11,255 nt of DNA from Basidiobolus heterosporus B8920 (taxonomy: Eukaryota; Basidiobolomycota; Basidiobolomycetes; Basidiobolales; Basidiobolaceae): NCBI GenBank assembly GCA_000697455.1, contig JNET01033353.1, positions 1 to 11,255 on the forward strand, read 5' to 3'. The notes under the pieces are model-generated. The model made no database searches. It saw nothing but the letters and a program-made list of their open reading frames with translations, and was not told where the DNA came from. Shown piece after piece: positions 1 to 7,685 of this stretch. A program made the position numbers and the translations under genes. Within the stretch, counting starts at the first letter, position 1. Each line of letters begins with the position of its first letter.

Positions 1-166
1 GGGATGATTGGGGATAATTGGGCGATCTACCAACTCGGCGAACAGCGTGCCCGTTGTAACCTCGCATCAGGGTACACTTGACTACACAACAGCGCATATG
101 GGATTTGAGGCATGAGTGTTCATACACAACAGTACTCTATCGCTTCCATTATTACCATTACTCAGT

Positions 167-192
167 CGCCTCTATTATTACCCACCGAGGCG
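167..192. repeat. Short GC stem-loop with an AT-rich loop
   Basis: CGCCTC at 167-172 pairs with GAGGCG at 187-192, leaving a 14-base loop that begins TATTATTAC. A second ATTATTAC copy lies just upstream, at 148-155. No function can be assigned. Confidence 0.35.
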
Positions 193-776
193 GTGAGATA
201 TCCTCTCGCACTACATGTATGGGGAGAGGGTGAAATGCTTTCATCTAACCAGTTAACAACTGAGCTCGTATACCTGTGGCCACTGAAGATCTCGAGATAA
301 ACAAATGCACCCCTGCACCTCTGCACCCTTGAAATGACCCGCACAACTTGGCATGGCGAAGTCTCCCTAGATACTTTTATTAGCTACAGTTCGAGAGATC
401 ACCACGTTCTTGGAACTTGGCACCAACTTACTTAATCTCTGTATAATTTTGGGAATAAATTCGACATAAATATATATACGTATCTACACAGCTACTAATG
501 CATCTGATGTAGCGTGATTCGAAACATCCACCGAACCTTTTTGGCAAATCCAGTCGCGTGATCGTGTGGCATCTGTGTGGTATAGATGTATCGGACAAAC
601 AGAAGGCAAAGGAGATGTAGGAGAGCGTCAAGGATATTCATAGGCTGATTCACGTAGTGCAGATGAATGGGGTTAGGGACAGGGAAAGGGACAACGACGG
701 GGGAAGGCTCACGATATAGTTGCATGTCACTTCTCCCGGTAGGAATCAATAAAAAAGCTGTTTGCAAACTTTCAAA

Positions 777-782
777 TTTATT
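777..782 (-). terminator. Candidate poly(A) signal of the SUN gene
   Basis: TTTATT on the plus strand reads AATAAA on the minus strand, 277 bases past the stop codon of the SUN gene. It is the first exact AATAAA I noticed downstream. The site is inferred from the motif only, and the hexamer is weakly constrained in fungi. Confidence 0.35.
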
Positions 783-1058
783 ATCTTCTATATTTGAACA
801 TAGAATGCAATAGAAAATCAAATAACCATCGGTTTGACAAATTATAACAAAGATTGAGGAAGAAGATGCCAGAATCTAAAAAACGTAAACATACAAATAT
901 AACAAATGGGGGGGGAGAATCAATTAAACACCTACGCCCACACTCACACTCAAAAGATCCAAGGTTGAGAATCTACAGTGATTCTATGAAATACGAACCT
1001 TATCTGGTTGTTTCGAATACTATATGGCATCCAAAATTAATGAGCCATTGCATACGCC

Positions 1059-4000
1059 TCATTCGGGGATTCTGCCATGAACTCGGAAGCGATAGAGACA
1101 TGTGTATGTATCTTGACCATAATTGTTCAGCACACGGAGTTGTATTATACGTACAGGCTTCGTTAGTTTGGTGTGCGTTTGAACTGAGAAAGTTTGAACA
1201 TGTCGTGGGTTGTAGACATCATACTCGTAGGTAGATAAGAAATGTTGGACATATAATTTGCCCTCATGCTCGAGGATCTCTCCACTGATTTCGTCGTTAT
1301 CATCTGACTTCTCATATAGCCCGTAGACGGCAAGCTTCTTCGGCGCACTTCTCACATCGATTGCAATGCTACGTGGAACATGCTCAATAGAGAAATCTGT
1401 AGGAATGATGCTGCGTGAAAGCAAAATGGTCAAGTTCCCTTGATCTCCAGGGAATGGCCAGCATCGTCCTAGATGTATGTCTGGCATCAACGCAGTAGTT
1501 GGAGGGTTGCCCGACCCCAAGGCGCTCAGGCCAAAGACCTTGCCCATAAGTCGTCCTGCAAAGGATTTCGAAGGAACATGGTATGAAGCTGATGTTAGAG
1601 ATGGGATGACACGACCACCGCCAGAATAGAGGGCGAAGTCAGGGAGGCCAAGCATGTCGGCTGAATATTTGGCTAGAGCACTGTCTATAAGTTGATTCAC
1701 TAAAGAGATTGTGTCAGGATTCTCGGTTAACGTGTGAGAATCACTCTCTGAATTCTCCTGGATTTTCTTCTCAAATTTGTGTGCAACTGAATTGATTTCT
1801 TCTTGGATAGTGGAGGTAACCTCTTTCTTTAGGCCCTCAAGCTTCGCTTGTAAAATATGAATAAAGTCCTGCTTGCTGACAATAGTCCCAGAATCACTCA
1901 TAGACTTTACAGACTCGGCAATGTTGGTCCGAATAAGAGAGTGGAGCTCGTTCTGATTGGTTTCCAAAAACTCTAGCCAAGGAGGAAGATCTGGCTGGTC
2001 AGATCTTACAAGATTCTCTTGAACGATAGATTGAAGCTTTGCGGGAGTGACAAAAAGGGAGTTCAGGTAATGATAGAATTCGGGGGCAATTTCGATACTA
2101 CCTGTCTCAGTGTTCTTACTGGCGACCAGATATTTCGGTAAAGTGCGCTCAACTGTGTCTAGGATCTGATGTGAATAGTAATCAAGTTGAGAGATCTGCG
2201 TGACCCTTTCTTTCACCTTTTCTAGATCGTTGTAAACATCAGCAATACCGGCATCCAAGTTGTTCATTTTGCTTTCGGCGGAGTTCATTAGTTTTCTCAA
2301 CAACTCGATGTTGTTGTTGAACTCTTCTAATTTGTGATCGTTCTCTTTCATAGCTCCCAGAATAGAGTCCACGGTTTGCTTTTGATCTTGACTTTTCTTT
2401 GCATGTGTATTCAGCAGACTCTTAAGGAAATTGACTTCTTTGTTGAGATTCTCCTGGTACGCAACCTCGTTATTAGCTGCTTCGCGAAGATCCTCGTTGT
2501 GGTCTACAAGGCTGTTGGCGACGAAAGACAAATGTCTGAGAGAAACTTCTGCGGATTCCAAACGGGAAAGAAGCTCATCAAAAGATTCGGCGGCGATATC
2601 AGAGTTTCCTGAAGACGGCGCACTAACCTTGAGGTCTGATTCCTTAGGCTGTTCTGGAGCCTTATGAATGGAGGTGGGGGAATCAGCACCATCATCAGAG
2701 GGCTTGTGACGATTTTCCAACCATAGGGGCCATGAGGGTAGCTTGAAGTCGAATGAAGGAAGAGAAGGGAGGGAAGGGAGAGAAGGTTTGAACGATGGTA
2801 TAGAAATTTCGGGCAACGAGATGTCTGGCAATGAGATATCGGGCAGAGAAACAGCCGGCAACGAAACATCTGGTAGCTTCCATTTATCTGTGGGTAGCTT
2901 CTCAAGGTATTTATGGTAATCCAGGTTCTCACGCAAGTTATTGAAAAGATCATCATGCTGATGGTTCGCCATATTTGTCCAGAGAACACCGGCCATGGCT
3001 GACAAAATTAACACCAAACCAAGGTACTTGGTGAGATACCGAAACAGAGCTCTGGTACCTCTGGCCCCAAGAACAATCAGCTCCTGCGTACGCTCCGAGG
3101 TAATTAGTGAGCGAACAGGTGTGACAAAGAGAGTGAGTAAGGTGTACTTTGTATACGAATACAAAGTAGAAACAATCTCTTTGAGTATCCAAAATACCAT
3201 AAAAATTAAGAACCCAACCGCTGAAAGAATACTCTTCACAACCTGACCAATACCTGCAAGGCAACCTACAATAGCCGCCTGAATTGGACGCCAAATAGGA
3301 ACTTTAATTACTTCGGGATAGTCAGAGTCAGAGTCAGACCCTGACTCTGAGTAAGAATATTCATCGCTACTTGGCTCCTCTGAATCTTCATGGAAATCGT
3401 TCTCTAATTTTCGACTGACGCCAGCCTTTGATTCTGCAGTAGACTCGTAAAGTGCAAGTTTTGGATTCCATTCTTCATCATCCGAAGAGGATAACGAATG
3501 CTCTTGAAGTTGTGCAGGTACGCGAGCAGCAGAACGTGCAGGTGAATTTACTCTAGGTCTCAGATAATACCGACCAGCAACAAGGTTCACTGTGTTGGGG
3601 GGTTCAGGAATCCGTCTCAATCCTGTGCTTCTTGTCTTTTTGGTTTGAAGAGTCTCACTTGTTTGTCCATCAGAATCTGATTCTGACTCTGATTGCGACT
3701 CACTGCCAGTGCTTTGGGGAGTTGAAGCACGAATCCATCGTGGCGATTTTGGAAGGATTGAAGCTAGTAAACGGCGACCTAAACCGGTTGATTGGGGAGT
3801 TTCAAAATGGTCCTCTTCTTCAGAATCAGTGGCAGTATTTTTATCAGAGAGATCCTCTTCAGTGACAGTTTCTTCCTGGCCTCTTATAGGAACGGGTGTA
3901 GTGTCCACGGACGCATGTGAATTTCGAGAAGAATCCTCTGGATCTATTGTCGACTCTGAGATTCCAGAGAGTTTAAAAGCAGTTGCGATGTTTACCGAAG

Positions 4001-4106
4001 TGTTTCCTGTGGGGATTGAGATACTAGTTCGTCTGGTGGTGGTTTCGACAGTTCGACGAACGGAAGTAGTTCTCCGTGTCGATCTTTTGATAGGCGTATC
4101 AGACAT
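1059..4106 (-). CDS. SUN-domain (Sad1/UNC-84) inner nuclear membrane protein
   Basis: A 1015-residue protein, single exon, ATG at 4106-4104, stop TGA at 1061-1059. SUN proteins span the inner nuclear membrane and bind KASH proteins in the perinuclear space to link the nucleus to the cytoskeleton (family knowledge). Residues 1-270 are basic then Ser/acidic-rich and probably nucleoplasmic, with Cdk-type sites TPIK (4-7) and SPAR (188-191). Hydrophobic segments lie near 275-308, 311-330 and 358-376, the last being the best membrane span. Then come an LPxIS array (411-435), a Pro/Ser stretch to about 460, a coiled-coil-like region (about 505-650), further helical sequence to 815, and the SUN domain (820-1012). 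Diagnostic SUN motifs are DFALYSGGG (823-831), GRCWPFPGDQG (880-890), EHVPRSIAIDV (908-918) and YTCLYRFRVHG (1001-1011). It is about twice the length of fission yeast Sad1, mostly because of the N-terminal and spacer regions. Family assignment is firm; membrane topology is inferred. Confidence 0.95.
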   Translation of the reverse strand: MSDTPIKRSTRRTTSVRRTVETTTRRTSISIPTGNTSVNIATAFKLSGISESTIDPEDSSRNSHASVDTTPVPIRGQEETVTEEDLSDKNTATDSEEEDHFETPQSTGLGRRLLASILPKSPRWIRASTPQSTGSESQSESESDSDGQTSETLQTKKTRSTGLRRIPEPPNTVNLVAGRYYLRPRVNSPARSAARVPAQLQEHSLSSSDDEEWNPKLALYESTAESKAGVSRKLENDFHEDSEEPSSDEYSYSESGSDSDSDYPEVIKVPIWRPIQAAIVGCLAGIGQVVKSILSAVGFLIFMVFWILKEIVSTLYSYTKYTLLTLFVTPVRSLITSERTQELIVLGARGTRALFRYLTKYLGLVLILSAMAGVLWTNMANHQHDDLFNNLRENLDYHKYLEKLPTDKWKLPDVSLPAVSLPDISLPDISLPEISIPSFKPSLPSLPSLPSFDFKLPSWPLWLENRHKPSDDGADSPTSIHKAPEQPKESDLKVSAPSSGNSDIAAESFDELLSRLESAEVSLRHLSFVANSLVDHNEDLREAANNEVAYQENLNKEVNFLKSLLNTHAKKSQDQKQTVDSILGAMKENDHKLEEFNNNIELLRKLMNSAESKMNNLDAGIADVYNDLEKVKERVTQISQLDYYSHQILDTVERTLPKYLVASKNTETGSIEIAPEFYHYLNSLFVTPAKLQSIVQENLVRSDQPDLPPWLEFLETNQNELHSLIRTNIAESVKSMSDSGTIVSKQDFIHILQAKLEGLKKEVTSTIQEEINSVAHKFEKKIQENSESDSHTLTENPDTISLVNQLIDSALAKYSADMLGLPDFALYSGGGRVIPSLTSASYHVPSKSFAGRLMGKVFGLSALGSGNPPTTALMPDIHLGRCWPFPGDQGNLTILLSRSIIPTDFSIEHVPRSIAIDVRSAPKKLAVYGLYEKSDDNDEISGEILEHEGKLYVQHFLSTYEYDVYNPRHVQTFSVQTHTKLTKPVRIIQLRVLNNYGQDTYTCLYRFRVHGRIPE
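2757..2876 (-). repeat. In-frame LPxIS pentapeptide array and Pro/Ser spacer
   Basis: Codons 411-435 of the SUN gene encode five consecutive units of the form L-P-x-[IV]-S (LPDVS, LPAVS, LPDIS, LPDIS, LPEIS), a 15-bp period at 2802-2876. A decayed continuation with PSL/PSLPSLPS follows to residue 450. The array lies between the last membrane segment and the coiled-coil-like region, so it would sit in the perinuclear space. Confidence 0.85.
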
Positions 4107-4786
4107 GATAACCGCAAAACAAAAGACAACTGTGTATGTTTGGGATATTCAAGTGAACTCGACACACGTAAATATTATATTTACTCACTGAGTAAAACAC
4201 GAAAATTTCAAGTTGGTAACAGTTGAAACTAAGTGTACACGGAGATTGGTATAAAACTACAACGCCAACCTGAAAGCTGATGGCAAAATAGAAATTATCG
4301 AAAATGAGATAGGGGTCGAATGGGATTGCTTCCTCATTAAATTTATATCCCATGGATTTCATTCCAGAAAACACCGATCTCCATGAGGTTTTTCGTGTTT
4401 GAGCGGATTTACACAGTTGCCTAGTCATACCTAATGAGGTAGTGCATTCATTCATCGTTTACTCATCCCACTAGGTACGAGTCAACGTGTAAGTGGGCAT
4501 TCATACGTGTTTAATTTAAACTAGATATTGTCCCAAATGATCATTGTTGCTAAAACTTGTGCTAAAACTTAGTTATGAAGGTTTCTTTTTTTTCACCGCA
4601 CATCTTAGCGTTTTTTTTCGATTTCAATCTTAAGCACCAAATTGAGTCTTGCATTGGCAAATAAGAAAAAAACCGGAACAAAACCATCGTTTTTTTTTCT
4701 TTTCGCAGAGTAATAAGCAACAATATTTATCATTCCACTGTAGTCGAAAGGATAAATATATACTCTAGTTCTACTTTCGATACAAA
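4107..4786. promoter_or_regulatory. Divergent promoter region between the SUN gene and SAS10
   Basis: The SUN gene starts leftward at 4106 and SAS10 starts rightward at 4787, so these 680 bases must hold both promoters. The SAS10 side has long T-tracts (about 4585-4592, 4611-4618, 4690-4698), the kind of poly(dA:dT) that excludes nucleosomes in fungi. A gctaaaactt repeat occurs at 4549-4558 and 4561-4570. The SUN side has a palindrome at 4180-4196. An AT-rich tract (4751-4764) precedes the SAS10 ATG, but it is too close to be a confident TATA box. One minus-strand ORF (4455-4099) crosses much of the region and overlaps the SUN start; I do not call it a gene. Confidence 0.7.
4180..4196. promoter_or_regulatory. 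17-bp palindrome upstream of the SUN gene
   Basis: TTTACTCA, a central C, then TGAGTAAA: perfect 8-bp arms with a one-base centre, 74-90 bases upstream of the SUN ATG. The half-site TGAGTAA resembles the half-sites of fungal bZIP factors (AP-1/Yap class), so it may be a dimer site. Binding is inferred from symmetry and position only. Confidence 0.4.
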
Positions 4787-7197
4787 ATGGCGAGAAAGAA
4801 AGCTAATTCTCAAAATAAAAAAGAACCTACCTACGATGGCGGTGGTAGCTCTGTGAAGGCCATTAATACCTGGGACGACATTGAGCATGATTCTGAAGAC
4901 GAATGTAAATATCCAATTTTATTGTATTTGTTAGACTGGCCGAGAAATCTAGTTGAATGAGCGCTGACGTTTCTTGTATATAGTTCACGCCGAACGTGAC
5001 CAAGTTCTTTTAGGAGATGAAGGCGTATCCCGCCGCCGAGGTAAGCATACTTTATGTATATTTTATCGCTTCGGAACCGATCATAATTACTTTTCATTTA
5101 AGATTCTTCCGATGAGGAGGATGAGGAAGTATTTGGCTTAGAAGGTGTTAGTGATGATAGTGACGATAGCCAAGAAGAGGGCGAGGAAGATGAGGAGGAC
5201 GACGACGAAGAAGATGATGATAATGATATTGAGGAGGGTGACGATACCGGTGAGGGAAAAATTACCTTTATTCAAGCATATGTTGGATTCTAACCTAACA
5301 TCGTGAATCAATATAGCCTGGGGTCGTAAGAGAACAAGCTACTACAACGCCGATGAGGTTTCCGATGAAGAAGACGCTAAAGAGGAAGAGAAAGAGGCGT
5401 TGAGACTTCAAAAAAAGCACTTGAACGCCATGGAGGAAGACGACTTCATTGATGAGTTTGATGATAGCTTTGGCAGAGCTGGAGATGATTATACTTCAAA
5501 GGTTTCCCTCGAAAAGGTATGCACATTGGATTTTGGATGTAACTGAATCTATGCTCATATACGATCACTCCAAAAGGATGCTTCCGAAGATCGTAAACTT
5601 ATCGACAGCGTGAATCAAGATTTGGACTTGATTTCTCTCGGCTCGTACGTAACTTGTTTATTATAATATGCACTAGAATACTGGCCTAAGTTATATTTTG
5701 GAAGTAGCAATGTCGCTACAGAGACCATCAAGAAGGACATTGTCTCTAAATTAACCAAAGAACAAACTCTCCAGCTTCTTCAGAACGAGTCACCGGAATT
5801 GATTGAACTGCTATCCGAGTTCAAAGAAAAACTAGATGTTAAAGAAGAGCTTGAGCCCATAGTTCATCTGTAAGTTTAGGAGATGAGTTGATCATCTTGT
5901 TGACGTGCATCAGTTGCTAACGATCTTTCATTTGCAGTGCCAAAGAGAAAGGCATTGACAGTACCATGTCCAAAGCCATGGCTTTATTAGAAACTAAATA
6001 TCGTATCCTTTTCTTATATATATCTATTTTTCTTATATATATATGCCGGCCAAATCTATTCCATCCTTAACCATACTATCTAGAGCTTTTGTTGAACTAC
6101 CTCTTAAACACTTCTTTCTACTTCCTTTTGAAATCCTCTGGCGCGCCTGATATCAAAGAACATCCAGTCATTGATATCCTGGTCAACCTCAAAACCAATT
6201 TGGAGAGAGTGGACCAACTAGAAGAGAAGTTGCATCAAGATCTCGAGGACTTTGTTGAACTCTTACACAGTAATCTCCTCGATTCAGGTATATTGACTCA
6301 AATTCCGACTAGCATCGACAAGTACTCAATTCTCTCCATAGAAAACGAAGAGGAAGCTGAAGGCGAAGTTGAAGATGAAGCCGAAGAGCACGCTGCCGAA
6401 GAGACTCCAGTGGTGGAGGAATCTGCCGAGGAAGAGATGTCCGACGAGCAAACCGAAGAGGAGTCTGAAGGAGAGGCTAACTTCGAAGATGATTTCGAGA
6501 AAATCAACAAAGAGCTCAGCACCAAGTTGCGCAAACGCAAGAAGGTAAGAGAGTTTACGCACCCCATTGAGGATTCCGTCATAACAATCTTCTTTGAAAT
6601 CACTAGGCGGATAATGACTTTGGTGATCTGGACATCCAGGATATTGATGCCCAAACAACCAAGAAACGTTCGTTGAGAGACTACGTGGCCAAGATCAACC
6701 AGTCTTCCAACAAGCGAGACATTCGTAACAAATTTGCCGGTGATACAGATATTCCTTACAAATCTCGCGAAAACCGTTTCACCAAGACCTTGCCTAAGAA
6801 CATTGGCGGCGGCGATGATGACACGGCTGACTTGGATCTGAATGATAGTGCCGAAGATGATTACTACGAAGAGGTCAAGGAAGCACTTGGAAAGAAACGC
6901 CAAGAGAAGGCAGAACAGGCAGCAGCGGCCCAGATCAAAGAAACAGAATGGATCGATGATACCATTGATGACGGCGAGAAGCGTAAGATCAATTACGCAA
7001 TTCTCAAGAACAAGGGTCTCACACCAAGACGCAAGAAGGAGAACCGTAATCCCCGTGTTAAGCATCGTAACAAGTTTGAGAAGGCCACGAAGCGTATCAA
7101 GTCCATTAAAGCCATCGCTACCGGCTCGGAAGGCGTGTACTCCGGTGAAAAGACTGGTATCAAAACCAAATTGGCCAAGAGTGTCAAGCTTGGTTAA
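4787..7197 (+). CDS. SAS10: Sas10/Utp3, U3 snoRNP-associated SSU processome protein
   Basis: Nine exons: 4787-4904, 4984-5040, 5103-5249, 5317-5516, 5577-5644, 5708-5869, 5938-6002, 6084-6544, 6607-7197. They join in frame to 622 residues, close to the 610 of budding yeast Sas10. The protein acts in the nucleolus in 18S pre-rRNA processing (family knowledge). Features in order: TWDDIEHDSEDEFHAERDQ-like N-terminus with the family's FHAERDQVLLGD (40-51), an acidic tract (about 60-107), WGRKRTSYYNADE (109-121), EALRLQKKHLNAMEEDDF near 133-150, the Sas10/Utp3/C1D domain (about 203-310, including ESPELIELL and KYQLLLNYLLNTSFYFLLK), a second acidic tract (359-412), SLRDYVAKI (about 447-455), and the basic Sas10 C-terminal domain (about 545-622, GLTPRRKKENRNPRVKHRNK, ending KSVKLG). 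Intron lengths are 60-81 bp. The ATG has A at -3 and is the first suitable start. Identity is firm; intron 5 has two possible acceptors. Confidence 0.95.
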
Positions 7198-7314
7198 ATC
7201 CATTTATCCGCAGTTCCCCATTTTTTGCTCGCTTACTCTCGTCATTGTCCTATTTCTGTCACGTTATTTACAAGAAATTGACCAATCTTCTTACCTTCTT
7301 TCATTGTGAGCCCC

Positions 7315-7350
7315 CTTATGTTCACCCTCATGTTTACACTCATGTTTACT
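7315..7350. repeat. Three-copy 12-bp tandem repeat
   Basis: cttatgttcacc, ctcatgtttaca and ctcatgtttact follow each other with no spacer. The second and third differ at one base; the first has more changes. It lies in the probable 3' UTR of SAS10. Confidence 0.7.
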
Positions 7351-7508
7351 TCTACCCTGGGACTAATTTCACTTGGTCGATGATTGGAGTTGAAATGGAG
7401 ATTCTTGTTCTTTACTGTTAGCATCATTCTTCCTTCTCAGACAACGAGTAAGAAATTTGTAATCTTTGATACTTTCATAATGATTCCTTTTTTATAGACT
7501 TCCCCCAA

Positions 7509-7514
7509 AATAAA
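7509..7514 (+). terminator. Candidate poly(A) signal of SAS10
   Basis: Exact AATAAA on the plus strand, 312 bases after the SAS10 stop. It is called from the motif alone. Confidence 0.4.
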
Positions 7515-7574
7515 GTTGCCTTTTCTTTTTCCGGTTCATGTTGTTTGTGTTGTAAAGTCCGGTTTTCGCATGTA

Positions 7575-7580
7575 TTTATT
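7575..7580 (-). terminator. Candidate poly(A) signal of SIP5
   Basis: TTTATT on the plus strand is AATAAA on the minus strand, about 102 bases past the SIP5 stop. With the plus-strand signal at 7509-7514 it suggests that the two convergent transcripts end close together or overlap slightly. Confidence 0.45.
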
Positions 7581-7636
7581 GTTTATGTACTGAAATGTGG
7601 GACAGCTGGGCAGTATTTTAACAAATTGCTCTTTAT

Positions 7637-7685
7637 CTGTGGGGATGTGAGACTAGTTCTGATCCCAAGTCAATGCTTACCTTAC
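7637..7685 (-). other. Possible short intron at the SIP5 stop codon
   Basis: On the minus strand the end of SIP5 reads GCA GTG TAA GGTAAGC. Two strong donors lie here: GTAAGG from 7685, overlapping the stop, and GTAAGC from 7680, just after it. A good acceptor, ccccacag, ends at 7637. The implied introns are 49 and 44 bp, shorter than the others in this window. If the first donor is used, GT joins A-TAA and the protein still ends Ala-Val-stop. Confidence 0.35.

Larger units (their letters stand above)
1..1058. other. Left flank with no supported gene
   Basis: No reading frame here resembles a protein I know. A short open stretch on the plus strand runs from base 1 to a stop at 85-87 and could be the end of a gene outside the window, but nothing supports that. 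The longer frames at 495-821 and 854-1058 are low-complexity or lie partly opposite the SUN gene. The region holds an imperfect G-rich tandem at 1-24, short CTGCACC-type repeats at 306-327, a small stem-loop at 167-192, and AATAAA-type signals on both strands near 748-782. The part nearest 1058 is probably the 3' UTR of the SUN gene. Confidence 0.5.
7198..7681. other. Tail-to-tail 3' region between SAS10 and SIP5
   Basis: Both flanking genes end here. I see no coding sequence. It holds a 12-bp tandem at 7315-7350, a plus-strand AATAAA at 7509-7514, a minus-strand AATAAA at 7575-7580, and a possible 3'-end intron of SIP5 at 7637-7685. Confidence 0.6.

Noticed and set aside
1-300. Possible tRNA or telomere-like repeat in the G-rich left edge
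   Set aside because: No cloverleaf or T-arm GGTTCRA box can be placed, and the imperfect tandem at 1-24 is too short to mean anything.
495-821. 108-codon minus-strand frame in the left flank
   Set aside because: No recognisable motif, odd composition, and no splice or neighbour context to support it; it overlaps the likely 3' UTR of the SUN gene.
854-1234. 126-codon plus-strand frame at the 3' end of the SUN gene
   Set aside because: About half lies opposite the SUN coding region, the composition is low-complexity, and nothing in it resembles a known protein.
2504-2989. 161-codon minus-strand frame inside the SUN gene
   Set aside because: It is a frame-shifted reading of the repetitive LPxIS region.
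6298-7203. Long minus-strand frame (301 codons) opposite SAS10
   Set aside because: It is the antisense shadow of acidic and basic SAS10 codons, which read as Ser- and Leu-rich on the other strand.
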